This document shows, in pieces, positions 1 to 8,411 of a stretch of DNA of 64,000 bases. This stretch comes from an uncultured Lachnospiraceae bacterium (GTDB lineage Bacteria; Bacillota; Clostridia; Lachnospirales; Lachnospiraceae). Each line of letters begins with the position of its first letter. The first letter of the stretch is position 1. Location of the stretch: assembly GCA_910577735.1 (NCBI GenBank), contig CAJTOO010000004.1, positions 62,001 through 126,000 on the forward strand, read 5' to 3'. Under the pieces are notes generated by a model. That model searched no databases. It was given only the letters and a program-made list of their open reading frames with translations, and was not told the DNA's origin. A program made the position numbers and the translations under genes.

Positions 1-1
1 G

Positions 2-130
2 ATTCCCGGTTATCATCAGAATAAGGAACACTGGAATACGGTAATCCTGGATGGGACAATTCCGGAGGAAGATGTCAGACGTATGATTGCGGAGAGTTAT
101 GATTTGATTGTTGGCAGGAAAAGAAAGTAA
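2..130 (+). CDS. MmcQ/YjbR family protein, C-terminal end only
   Basis: Only the last 42 codons lie in the window, in frame from base 2 to a TAA stop. The peptide has the pattern NKEHWNTV followed by a short acidic stretch and SYDLI, which matches the C-terminal end of MmcQ/YjbR proteins (small CyaY-like fold, DNA-binding or unknown role). The start is outside the window, so length and operon context cannot be judged. The assignment rests on a short tail. Confidence 0.7.
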   Translation: MPGYHQNKEHWNTVILDGTIPEEDVRRMIAESYDLIVGRKRK

Positions 131-323
131 GAAAGAAGAGAAGAATTATGTAAACCAATAGAGGCAATGTATACCGTAAAAAGTGCGATGTGTTCCCCAA
201 TCCTTAATTTATGTTCCGGAAATTGTTAAGATGAGAAAAAATCAACTAAAAGCAGCAGATAATGGCAGCAGAATGTTCGAGTGAAGGGCAGGACGAAGCC
301 GGGGTGGACAGGAGGCAGGGAAC
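131..323. other. intergenic leader of the first chemoreceptor
   Basis: No gene seen. It holds one copy of the 10-mer TTATGTAAAC (146-155) and a GGAGG ribosome site at 311-315, eight bases before the TTG start at 324. I could not pick a convincing promoter. Confidence 0.5.
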
Positions 324-1382
324 TTGAGTGGGGCAAAGGCAGAACAGGGCAGGTATTCACAGAAAGAGGGACAGGTCATAACAGGAAACACAAAAATACG
401 TTTACATAAAAGTATTCTGACCAGGCTGTGGTTCGGGGCGGCAGCAATTGGTGTTGTGATTTCCATAGCGGTAGGAATAGTAGCCTATATGACGTTAAGG
501 GATAACCTTATGAGCCAGATTCAGGAGAATACAGTTGTCAATGCGCAGATCGCAGCGGCGAAGATAGACAGTGATGTGTTTCAGAAAATCAGTGCAAAAA
601 GCGGTGAGGATGAGGCCTTTTATATGGTACATGGGAATCTTTCCGACTTCCTGGCAGATGAGACGATTTCTTATATTTATACTCTGCGGCTGGTGGATGA
701 TCATATGGAATTTGTGGTGGATGCAGATCCGGAAGAACCAGGCGGAATCGGAGAAGAATACGAGGTGGAGCCGGAGGTGATGGAAGCTTACCGCAGTGGT
801 ACGGCAATGGCGCTGGAGGAACCCTATACGGATGCATGGGGCATGCTCTATAGCGGGTATGCGCCGATTCAGGACGAGGCCGGTAATACGGTGGGCATTG
901 TGGCAGTAGCAGAGAGCGCCCTTAAGATTGAGCAGATCCAGGAGTCAGCCCAGGGAATCATTGCCATTGCGGAACAGACGAATCTGTTGTCCTTAAATGC
1001 CAGTATAGAAGCGGCCCGGGCGGGCGAAAACGGCAAAGGCTTTGCTGTCGTGGCGGATGAAATCGGAAAGCTGGCAGCCACCAGCAAACATACGGCAGAA
1101 CAGATTAATCGTGTGTTAGATGATGTGAGCGGGGCGGTTCAGGAGCTGGTAGGCGGTTTTCAGAAAAATGCCAGTACCTTACAGGCTGTTATGGATGACT
1201 TCAGGGAGATTACAGTGCAGATCCATGAAGCGATAGAACAGACTACCGGAAATATTGGCGGCATAACGGTGATCATGCAGGAGTTTCATGGGCAGATGGA
1301 ACAGATTGATGTTATGTCAACTGAAAATACCAGAAAAATCATGGAGTTAAACAGGAATCTGAAAGAAAATTATGTGTTTTAG
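324..1382 (+). CDS. methyl-accepting chemotaxis protein lacking TM2 and HAMP
   Basis: 352 aa, TTG start with GGAGG eight bases upstream. Residues about 38-56 are a membrane helix, and about 57-200 look like an extracellular CACHE-type sensor. The conserved chemoreceptor hairpin tip (EQTNLLSLNASIEAARAGE, from about residue 217) then follows almost immediately. A normal receptor of this class has a second membrane helix, a HAMP domain and the first arm of the signalling coiled coil between sensor and tip. All are missing, yet the frame is open, so the gene looks like an in-frame internal deletion near bases 905-945. With one membrane helix the sensor and signalling parts would lie on the same side of the membrane. 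It may be a decayed receptor or a product of misassembly. Confidence 0.85.
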   Translation: MSGAKAEQGRYSQKEGQVITGNTKIRLHKSILTRLWFGAAAIGVVISIAVGIVAYMTLRDNLMSQIQENTVVNAQIAAAKIDSDVFQKISAKSGEDEAFYMVHGNLSDFLADETISYIYTLRLVDDHMEFVVDADPEEPGGIGEEYEVEPEVMEAYRSGTAMALEEPYTDAWGMLYSGYAPIQDEAGNTVGIVAVAESALKIEQIQESAQGIIAIAEQTNLLSLNASIEAARAGENGKGFAVVADEIGKLAATSKHTAEQINRVLDDVSGAVQELVGGFQKNASTLQAVMDDFREITVQIHEAIEQTTGNIGGITVIMQEFHGQMEQIDVMSTENTRKIMELNRNLKENYVF

Positions 1383-1448
1383 TCTGACGGATGGAGAAAC
1401 CTGGCATACTATACTATAAGGTGCTGCTTTGGTATGGAGGGAAATGGG

Positions 1449-2225
1449 ATGCAGGTATTGTCAGGCATGATGATTCCTTTTGCGGGAACGACGCTGGGTG
1501 CGGCGATGGTCTTCTTTATGAGACAGAAGATGAGCAGGAAGGTGGAAAAGCTCCTGATGGGATTTGCGGCGGGCGTCATGATTGCTGCGTCTGTATGGTC
1601 GCTTCTGATCCCGGCGATAGATATGGCTGAAGAACAAATGCAGATTGCCTGGGTGCCGGCAACGGTTGGATTTATGACAGGTATTGCCTTTTTACTGGTG
1701 TTAGACACGCTGATTCCCCATTGGCATCTGGAGAGTGAGCAGCCTGAGGGTGTGGAGAGCGAGTTAAAAAAAACAACAATGCTTGTCCTGGCGGTGACGC
1801 TTCATAATATTCCGGAAGGTATGTCTGTGGGGGTGACCTTTGCGGGCGCTCTGATCGGGGATACCGGCATAACCATGGCAGGCGCCTTTGCCCTTGCGGT
1901 GGGTATCGCCATCCAGAATTTCCCGGAAGGAGCGATTATTTCCATGCCTCTTCGAACGGAGGGGATTTCGAAAGGAAAAGCTTTTCTGTACGGCACTTTG
2001 TCAGGCATTGTGGAACCGGTGGGCGCTTTCATAACCATTCTGCTCGCGGAGCAGGTGGTGTCTGCGCTTCCTTATCTTTTGGCCTTTGCAGCAGGAGCCA
2101 TGATTTATGTGGTGGTGGAGGAATTGATTCCCGAGTCCCAGGCGGGAGAACACAGTAATATCGGTACGATTGGGGCAGCAGCTGGATTTGTGGTGATGAT
2201 GATCCTGGATGTGGCGCTGGGATGA
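1449..2225 (+). CDS. ZIP family metal transporter
   Basis: 258 aa integral membrane protein of the ZIP (ZupT/GufA-like) family, which imports zinc and other divalent metals. Eight hydrophobic segments are visible. The metal-site motifs HNIPEG (from about residue 119) and QNFPEG (from about residue 156) are intact, as expected for metal-binding helices 4 and 5. An earlier in-frame ATG exists at 1434, but GGAGGG at 1436-1441 sits seven bases before the ATG at 1449, so that start is preferred. It stands alone between a chemoreceptor and an aldo/keto reductase. No metal-responsive operator was recognised upstream. Confidence 0.9.
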   Translation: MQVLSGMMIPFAGTTLGAAMVFFMRQKMSRKVEKLLMGFAAGVMIAASVWSLLIPAIDMAEEQMQIAWVPATVGFMTGIAFLLVLDTLIPHWHLESEQPEGVESELKKTTMLVLAVTLHNIPEGMSVGVTFAGALIGDTGITMAGAFALAVGIAIQNFPEGAIISMPLRTEGISKGKAFLYGTLSGIVEPVGAFITILLAEQVVSALPYLLAFAAGAMIYVVVEELIPESQAGEHSNIGTIGAAAGFVVMMILDVALG

Positions 2226-2330
2226 TTGCCGGGATAAAGTTTTGCAGGGGAAGGATTTCATTGGTTGAGAAAACCGAAGCAATATGATAGAATCCATGTA
2301 GAAAACTTTGACAGTGAGGAAGGAGTATAC

Positions 2331-3455
2331 ATGGAGGCGAAAAAATTAGGATTCGGATTGATGCGGCTGCCGCTTACAGATGCCAATGACGGGGCCAGTA
2401 TTGATATGGAAAAGACGAAAGAGATGGTGGATACCTTTATAGAGAAAGGGTTTACCTATTTTGATACAGCCTGGATGTATTGTGGGTTTCGGAGTGAGGA
2501 TGCGGCGAAGGAATGCCTTGTGGACAGACATCCCAGAGACAGTTATACCCTGGCAACAAAACTGCATGCCAGTTTTATCAGCAATAAAGAAGATCGGGAT
2601 AAGATTTTTCAACAGCAGCTTAAGAAAACAGGTGTTACATATTTTGATTATTATTTGATTCATGATGTGGGATTCGGCCATTATAAGATTTATACGGATC
2701 TGGACTGCTTCAACTGGCTGGTGGAAAAGAAGAAACAGGGTCTTGTCAGACATATCGGTTTCTCCTACCATGATAATGCGGAATTTTTAGATCAGGTCTT
2801 AACCGAACACCCGGAGATGGAATTTGTGCAGTTACAGCTGAATTATCTGGATTGGGAGAGCAGTGCAATCCAGTCTCGCATGTGTTATGAAGTGGCGACG
2901 AAACACGGTGTCCCCGTATGGGTCATGGAACCGGTGAAAGGTGGTACACTGGCGCAGGTACCGCAGACGGTGGCTGATATGTATAAGGCATATGATCCCC
3001 ATATGTCGATTTCCTCCTGGGCGATTCGCTTTGCGGCCAGTCTGGATAATGTGAAGATGGTCTTAAGCGGTATGAGTAATATGGAGCAGTTATTGGATAA
3101 CACTAGTTATATGTCGGATTTCAAACCGCTGACGGAAGAGGAGCGCCGTATGGTGTATAAAGCGGCGGCCATCATCAATGGCAATATCGCGATTCCCTGT
3201 ACAGGATGCTCTTATTGCACAGATGGATGTCCCATGAAGATTGCCATTCCCAAATATTTCTCCCTTTATAATGCGGAGATGCAGGAAGCGGAGGGAAAAG
3301 GCTGGACGCCTCAGGGTGGGTATTATGACCGCCTGACAGGGAGTTTTGGCAAGGCCAGCGACTGTGTGGAATGTGGTCAGTGTGAGAATGCCTGTCCGCA
3401 GCATCTGCCGGTTATGGAGCATTTAAAGACAGTGGCAGGATATTTTGGCAAGTAA
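2331..3455 (+). CDS. aldo/keto reductase with C-terminal 4Fe-4S ferredoxin domain
   Basis: 374 aa. The N-terminal two thirds is an aldo/keto reductase barrel: FGLMRLPL near the start, FDTAWMYCG carrying the catalytic Asp and Tyr, and YLIHDVG with the catalytic His. The C-terminal third has two cysteine clusters, CTGCSYCTDGCP from about residue 290 and CVECGQCENACP from about residue 345, as in the ferredoxin-fused reductases of anaerobes. It probably reduces carbonyls with electrons passed through iron-sulfur clusters; the substrate is unknown. The longer frame from 2265 is rejected because GAGGAAGGAG lies just before the ATG at 2331. A terminator follows. Confidence 0.92.
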   Translation: MEAKKLGFGLMRLPLTDANDGASIDMEKTKEMVDTFIEKGFTYFDTAWMYCGFRSEDAAKECLVDRHPRDSYTLATKLHASFISNKEDRDKIFQQQLKKTGVTYFDYYLIHDVGFGHYKIYTDLDCFNWLVEKKKQGLVRHIGFSYHDNAEFLDQVLTEHPEMEFVQLQLNYLDWESSAIQSRMCYEVATKHGVPVWVMEPVKGGTLAQVPQTVADMYKAYDPHMSISSWAIRFAASLDNVKMVLSGMSNMEQLLDNTSYMSDFKPLTEEERRMVYKAAAIINGNIAIPCTGCSYCTDGCPMKIAIPKYFSLYNAEMQEAEGKGWTPQGGYYDRLTGSFGKASDCVECGQCENACPQHLPVMEHLKTVAGYFGK

Positions 3456-3522
3456 ATAGTATTGTATGGATTTGTGAGGAACAGATGGAGCTGACATAGG
3501 ATACATAAAGATTCGTTTGTTG

Positions 3523-3551
3523 GGGCAGGCTGAAAATGTCTGCCCTTTTTG
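3523..3551 (+). terminator. rho-independent terminator after the aldo/keto reductase
   Basis: GGGCAG and CTGCCC arms with a loop of about 11 bases, followed directly by a run of five T. Confidence 0.75.
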
Positions 3552-3601
3552 TGTATAGAGTTTTGGCTGGCAGGTATTAAAATTTTTCTTAAAAATCCGG
3601 G

Positions 3602-3643
3602 ACGTTTACAGGAAGCCCTGCGTCTAATGTATGAAAGCATACA
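3602..3643 (+). promoter_or_regulatory. ECF-type promoter and inverted repeat of sigma gene 1
   Basis: ACGTTTA (3602-3608), 14 bases, then TCTAAT (3623-3628), about 60 bases before the sigma gene. The same pattern and spacing precede the other two sigma genes in this window. The inverted repeat TGTATG-aaag-CATACA (3628-3643) overlaps the end of the -10 element. Autoregulation is inferred from the shared pattern. Confidence 0.6.
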
Positions 3644-3688
3644 TAGAGAATCTGTGAAATACGTATACGGCAGGAGAAAGGAACAGGG

Positions 3689-4180
3689 ATGGATAATTTA
3701 ATACAAAGAGCAAGGGGTAAAGATGCGGATGCCTTTGCAGAACTGATTCAGCGGCATATGCAGAGCATGTATAAGACCGCCTGGGCAATGTTGGGAAACG
3801 ATGCGGATGTGGCAGATGTCATTCAGGAGACCATACTGACTTGTTACGAGAAGCTGGGACAGCTGAAAACGGATGCCTATTTTTATACCTGGATGATTCG
3901 GGTATTGATCAATAAGTGCAATGATCTTTTGCGTAAAAGAAGCAGGCTGCAGCTTACGGAGGAGCCGATGGAAATACCAGTGATGGATGATGCGTTTGAA
4001 AATGCGGAGTGGAAAGAAGTGCTGATGGCGTTAGATGAAAAGTATCGTGTTGTAGTGCTCCTGTATTATATAGAAGGTTTGTCTACGGTGGATATCAGTA
4101 AAGTTCTGGGTCTGAGTGAGAGTGCGGTGCGGAGCAGGCTTTCAAGAGCCAGAAAACGGCTGGAGCAGGAACTGGAATAG
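3689..4180 (+). CDS. ECF RNA polymerase sigma factor (pair 1)
   Basis: 163 aa, the usual length for an extracytoplasmic-function sigma factor. Region 2 is recognisable (DVIQETILTCYEKL, then YFYTWMIRVLINKCND). Region 4 ends the protein with a helix-turn-helix (YYIEGLSTVDISKVLGLSES, then VRSRLSRARKRL). It would direct core polymerase to a small regulon. The next gene, 76 bases on, is a membrane DUF4179 protein and presumed anti-sigma factor. The promoter pattern upstream is shared with the other two ECF genes here, which suggests autoregulation or cross-talk. The inducing signal is unknown. Confidence 0.93.
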   Translation: MDNLIQRARGKDADAFAELIQRHMQSMYKTAWAMLGNDADVADVIQETILTCYEKLGQLKTDAYFYTWMIRVLINKCNDLLRKRSRLQLTEEPMEIPVMDDAFENAEWKEVLMALDEKYRVVVLLYYIEGLSTVDISKVLGLSESAVRSRLSRARKRLEQELE

Positions 4181-4256
4181 ATGTTGCAGACAGGAAGAGA
4201 ATGTATATAGAAAGAGTCTGAGTATACAGCCTAGCGGATAGGGAAAGGAAACAGGG

Positions 4257-5468
4257 ATGAAGAAGAACAGGACGAAGATAGAGATTCTGCGGGAAGAGCT
4301 TGTGATTCCCCAGATAGTACAACAGAAAGCGGATGCAGCCTATGTTATGATCAGAGAACAAAAGGAAGGGTCAGGCGATGTCTTGGTCAGAGAAAATAGA
4401 GCGTCAGTCAGAGAGGAAGAAAGAAGTTTACATAAGATAAAAAGAGCAAAAAAAATACTGCCGCTTGTGGCAGTGGCTGTCATGCTGCTTGCAGGTTTCG
4501 CGGTGGCAGCATGCACCAGGTGGAGTGCGGGTATGAGTGAGAAATGGCAGGTGGAAGAACAACAGAAGGAGAGTCTGCAGGAAGAGGGAGCCGTTTCTTT
4601 CGCCATGCAGAGTCAGATCCAAAATGGCATTACCATAACCGCCGAGCAAAGTATTACTGATAATCATAGCGTCTATCTGGCCTTTCGGGTGGAAGGTTAT
4701 ACGCTGCAGGAGGGGCTGTCACCCGGATTTGAGGAGATGGAGGTGACTGTGGACGGTGTGGATGGCGCCAACTATTCTGCGGGATTTTATGATGGACTGG
4801 TCACTGGGGAAGACGGTATGCTGGAATATGCAGATGGTTCTGACGCAAAACAGGACGAGGAAGGGAGTATTATCAGCCGGTATGTCAGGGAAGATGGCAG
4901 TATGTCCTATTTTATTTCCATGACGGAATCGGAGAAGGGCTGGGCTCTTGGCAGGGATATCCATGTGGCATTTAAGAATCTGTGCGGTTATGAGGATAAG
5001 GCCGGAGAATTGGATCCGGAGAGTGTGGTAAGCGGTAACTGGAATTTTGCCTGGAATCTGCAGGGTACGGACAGATTGAAAGAATGGACCCTTGAGGTGC
5101 CTGTGGGGGACAGTGGAGCAGTGATAAACAGGGTAGAGTTGTCACCGGCTTCGGGATACGTGGAGTGTGACTGGCCCAGACAGAGAGAGACCAGGCAGGC
5201 TGTGGGCCCGGATGGGGAACTGATAGAGATCAGCCGATGGGTGAGGGCACCGCGAATGAGTGGTGTGAAACTGAAGGATGGCACGGAATATCGGTATCTG
5301 TTCAGCGGAGACGGTGGAGAAGGGTATCTGTCCACCGATCAGGAGACCACGCAGTATTATGCCTGCAGGGGGAATGAGAGGATCATCGATCCTGATCAGG
5401 TCGTGAGTCTGTTCTTTGAAAACACAGTGGAGGGTGGCTTTTATGAAGTGGAACTGGAAGGCAGGTAG
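4257..5468 (+). CDS. DUF4179 membrane protein, probable anti-sigma factor (pair 1)
   Basis: 403 aa. A basic, cytoplasmic N-terminal part of about 65 residues is followed by one membrane helix (about 67-86) and a long extracellular region. The beginning of that region (QNGITITAEQSITDNHSVYL) is typical of DUF4179 proteins. Position directly behind an ECF sigma gene fits an anti-sigma role: sigma held by the N-terminal part, signal sensed outside. This is inference from gene order and topology. Two paralogues with the same layout occur at 17222 and 24748, and the outer domains of the three differ strongly. Confidence 0.85.
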   Translation: MKKNRTKIEILREELVIPQIVQQKADAAYVMIREQKEGSGDVLVRENRASVREEERSLHKIKRAKKILPLVAVAVMLLAGFAVAACTRWSAGMSEKWQVEEQQKESLQEEGAVSFAMQSQIQNGITITAEQSITDNHSVYLAFRVEGYTLQEGLSPGFEEMEVTVDGVDGANYSAGFYDGLVTGEDGMLEYADGSDAKQDEEGSIISRYVREDGSMSYFISMTESEKGWALGRDIHVAFKNLCGYEDKAGELDPESVVSGNWNFAWNLQGTDRLKEWTLEVPVGDSGAVINRVELSPASGYVECDWPRQRETRQAVGPDGELIEISRWVRAPRMSGVKLKDGTEYRYLFSGDGGEGYLSTDQETTQYYACRGNERIIDPDQVVSLFFENTVEGGFYEVELEGR

Positions 5469-5523
5469 AGGAGGAGTGTCTGTCCGGACATAAGCCGGTT
5501 TGGATAATGTGAGCCATTATGTA

Positions 5524-5553
5524 TTGTTCTTCCCTGAAAAAATATGCTAAAAT
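5524..5553 (+). promoter_or_regulatory. sigma-A-like promoter of the MATE gene
   Basis: TTGTTC (5524-5529), 18-base spacer, TAAAAT (5548-5553), about 80 bases before the MATE start. Good match to the vegetative consensus. Confidence 0.5.
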
Positions 5554-5633
5554 AACCTGTAGTGCCCATACATTCGACGGCACTGCAAGGTGCAGGGAGC
5601 CATATTTTCGACAAAGGGAGCGATACATAAAAC

Positions 5634-6995
5634 ATGAATGATAAAAATAATCTGACAACGGGAAGCGTATGGGAAAATCTGGTGATGTTTGCGCTTCCCT
5701 ATCTTTTGGCCTGTTTTATGCAGACCTTTTACGGGATGGCCGATCTCTTTGTGGTGGGAATGTATCATGGTTCGGCGACTACCACGGCGGTGGCCATCGG
5801 CAGTCAGGTGATGCACATGCTTACCGTTATTATTGTGGGATTTGCCATGGGGGCTACTGTGCGGATCGCCAGATGCGTGGGGGCCAAAGATGAGGAGTCT
5901 GCGGCCAGAACGGTGGGGGCTGCGGTTAGTTTTTTTATCCTGTTTTCTCTGGCATTCACCATCATACTGCTTCTCTTGACAAGTGGAATAACAAGCGTTA
6001 TGCTTACACCGGAAGAAGCAGTTCGGGAAACGAAGATTTATCTGGCTGTCTGTTTTGCCGGCGTGCCCTTTATCACGGCTTATAATGTGATCAGCAGCAT
6101 CTTTCGCGGAGCGGGGGATTCCAGGCGGCCCATGTATTTTGTGGCAGTTGCCTGTGTGGTTAATATTGCACTGGATTTTGTCTTCATCGGAGGCATGCGG
6201 CTGGGGGCCGCAGGGGCGGCCCTGGGGACGGTCTGCGGTCAGGCTGTGAGTGTGATGTTTGCCCTGGGGATGCTTCGGAAGTGTGACCTTGGGTTTCGGG
6301 TCACCAGACAGGACATTCGGGCAGACAGGGAAGTGATATCCCAGATGCTTAAGGTGGGAACGCCCATTGCCTGTCAGGATGGACTGATTCAGGTAGCCTT
6401 TATTGTGATTACGGTAATCGCCAACAGCAGAGGCCTGATAGCCTCGGCGGCGGTGGGCATTGTGGAGAAACTGATCGGGTTCATGTTTCTTGTACCGTCT
6501 GCCTTTTTGTCAGCGATTTCTGCAATTACAGCGCAGAATATGGGAGCGGACAGGGCGGACAGAGCCAGGGCCAGTCTGCGCTATGGGCTGGTGATTACAG
6601 TGTGTTGGGGAATGGTGTGCGCTGTGTATAATCAGTTTCTGCCGCAGACTCTGGTGGGACTTTTCACCAAAGATACGGCGGTGGCCGCAGCGGGCTGTGC
6701 TTATATGAAATCCTACGCTTTTGACACGGTCTTTGCAGCGGTGCATTTTTGTTTCAGCGGATATTTCTGTGGTGATCAGAAGGCGGGCATTTCCTTTATC
6801 CATAATATCACGGCGATTCTTTTGGTGCGGATTCCGGGTGCTTACCTGGCCAGCGTTTATTTTCCGGACAGTCTTTATCCTATGGGATGGGCAGCGCCGC
6901 TGGGCTCTCTTCTCTCCGGCCTGATCTGTATCGGATTCTATCTGTATTGCCGACAGCACGAGCAGGCCGGACAGCGTGGTGTAAGCCGGGGATAA
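5634..6995 (+). CDS. MATE family efflux transporter
   Basis: 453 aa with about twelve hydrophobic helices in two similar halves, full length for the family. It begins with the usual MATE opening (GSVWENLVMFALPYLLACFM) and has FYGMADLFVVGMY in helix 2. The central repeat start (VISQMLKVGTPIACQDGL) marks the second half. Such proteins export cationic drugs or metabolites using sodium or proton gradients; the substrate cannot be told. It has its own promoter. The ribosome site AAAGGGAG is rather far (about 13 bases) from the ATG, so expression may be modest. Confidence 0.93.
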   Translation: MNDKNNLTTGSVWENLVMFALPYLLACFMQTFYGMADLFVVGMYHGSATTTAVAIGSQVMHMLTVIIVGFAMGATVRIARCVGAKDEESAARTVGAAVSFFILFSLAFTIILLLLTSGITSVMLTPEEAVRETKIYLAVCFAGVPFITAYNVISSIFRGAGDSRRPMYFVAVACVVNIALDFVFIGGMRLGAAGAALGTVCGQAVSVMFALGMLRKCDLGFRVTRQDIRADREVISQMLKVGTPIACQDGLIQVAFIVITVIANSRGLIASAAVGIVEKLIGFMFLVPSAFLSAISAITAQNMGADRADRARASLRYGLVITVCWGMVCAVYNQFLPQTLVGLFTKDTAVAAAGCAYMKSYAFDTVFAAVHFCFSGYFCGDQKAGISFIHNITAILLVRIPGAYLASVYFPDSLYPMGWAAPLGSLLSGLICIGFYLYCRQHEQAGQRGVSRG

Positions 6996-7027
6996 TATAA
7001 TATCGCGCGTTATTTGCATAAAGAAGG

Positions 7028-7056
7028 TGGACGTGTCAGAAAATTAGCTGTATAAT
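7028..7056 (+). promoter_or_regulatory. possible promoter of the second chemoreceptor
   Basis: A perfect TATAAT at 7051-7056, with TGGACG (four of six consensus bases) at 7028-7033 and a 17-base spacer. The gene starts 77 bases downstream. Confidence 0.4.
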
Positions 7057-7133
7057 GATATCGGATTTTTTTACGCGGTGAAGTGATAAAGCCTGCGTGA
7101 GAGGGTGTAGCAGGAATCTTAGGAGGGCAGGGT

Positions 7134-8411
7134 ATGAAAACCATTAAGGGGAAGCTGTTATGTATGCTTCTGGCTATGACTTTTGTTTTGCTGTTGGCAG
7201 CATCTATGGTCAGTGCGCTGGTAGTGGGGAAGGCGCAGTTTGTCAGTGCGATTGCGGCGGGCGCGGCAGCGGCTGTCATTGGTACCGTGATTGTTGGCGT
7301 GGCAGCAGGCGCAGCATTTGATAAGGTGCTGGCGCCCATGATGCAGCTGAAACTTTTTGCAGCAGGGGATTTCAGTGAACAGGGCGGGCAGTCAGGCAAG
7401 TCTGTGGTGGCGGCGGAATTTAAAGATGAGATGGCGGAAGTCAGTCAGGCGGCACAGACTGTGAAAGGAAAGATACAGGATATTATTGTCGGTACCAGGG
7501 AAGAGGCAGCGGGTATTGAGGAGACGGCATCACAGGCATATAGTGAAATGGCTGAATTAAATAACACCATAGATGAAATGGATCAGGTGATGGAGAAGCT
7601 GGTGGATAAAGTGCGTGAGGCGGCCAATGTAACGCATACCATCAGCGAGGCCAGCACAGAGATTGGGACGGCGGTTACGGATGTGGCGAATAAGTCGGCA
7701 GAGTCGGCGGATGCGTCAAAGGAAATCACCGGAAGGGCAGATGTTTTATATGAGACCACGATTGCATCAAAGAACCAGGCCAGTGTGATTTATCATAGCG
7801 CAGAGGATGCGTTGGAGAGCGCCCTGAAAGAGGTGGAGAAGATAGAACTGATCAAGGAATTATCGCAGGAGATTGGCGGCATTGCCAGTCAGACGAACCT
7901 GATTGCCCTGAATGCGGCCATTGAGGCGGCAAGAGCCGGCGAGGCAGGCAGGGGATTTTCTGTGGTGGCGGATGAAGTGCGCAGTCTTGCAGAGCATTCC
8001 CAGAATACGGTGGGTAAGATTCAGAAGGTGATTGACGAGGTGGTGGATTCCGTAGTGGCCTTAAAGAGCAGTGCAGAGAAACTGCTGAATTTTATGAAGG
8101 ATCATGTGATTGGTGATTATCGTGCGATGGTGGATACTGCACAGCAGTACCAGAAAGATGCGGCTTTCTTTCATGGAATAGCCGGGGATTTGGGTACTTC
8201 TGCAGAGATGATGGGGGCATCGGTGGAAGAAATGCTGGCTGCTTTGCATTCTGTGACAGAATTAAACGCTGTGATTGTAGATGATGTGCGCGATGTGGCG
8301 GCAGCCATGCTTAACAGCAACGTAGGCTGTGAGGAAATTCTGCGTAAAATGTCCATCTTAGAGAGGAGCAGCCGCTCACTGCAGGAAATTGCATCAGCCT
8401 TTAAGGTTTGA
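7134..8411 (+). CDS. methyl-accepting chemotaxis protein with minimal external domain
   Basis: 425 aa. Two hydrophobic helices (about 8-30 and 36-60) are separated by only a few residues, so there is essentially no extracellular sensor. A HAMP-like stretch (VLAPMMQLKLFAAGDFSEQ) follows. A long coiled coil leads to the conserved tip (QTNLIALNAAIEAARAGEAG, about residues 250-270). It probably reports an internal or membrane signal, or works with another sensor, to CheA/CheW. AGGAGGG precedes the ATG. Its stop overlaps the stop of the converging AGCS gene by 11 bases. Confidence 0.92.
   Translation: MKTIKGKLLCMLLAMTFVLLLAASMVSALVVGKAQFVSAIAAGAAAAVIGTVIVGVAAGAAFDKVLAPMMQLKLFAAGDFSEQGGQSGKSVVAAEFKDEMAEVSQAAQTVKGKIQDIIVGTREEAAGIEETASQAYSEMAELNNTIDEMDQVMEKLVDKVREAANVTHTISEASTEIGTAVTDVANKSAESADASKEITGRADVLYETTIASKNQASVIYHSAEDALESALKEVEKIELIKELSQEIGGIASQTNLIALNAAIEAARAGEAGRGFSVVADEVRSLAEHSQNTVGKIQKVIDEVVDSVVALKSSAEKLLNFMKDHVIGDYRAMVDTAQQYQKDAAFFHGIAGDLGTSAEMMGASVEEMLAALHSVTELNAVIVDDVRDVAAAMLNSNVGCEEILRKMSILERSSRSLQEIASAFKV

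Noticed and set aside
146..155. TTATGTAAAC as a DnaA box
   Set aside because: DnaA boxes read TTATNCACA; the motif differs at several fixed positions, and there is no dnaA or origin context.
213..230. TTCCGG-AA-ATTGTTAA, similar to TTCCGG-CAG-ATTGTTAA at 14122-14138
   Set aside because: Only two copies and spacing differs by one base, so it may be chance; not strong enough to call a shared element.
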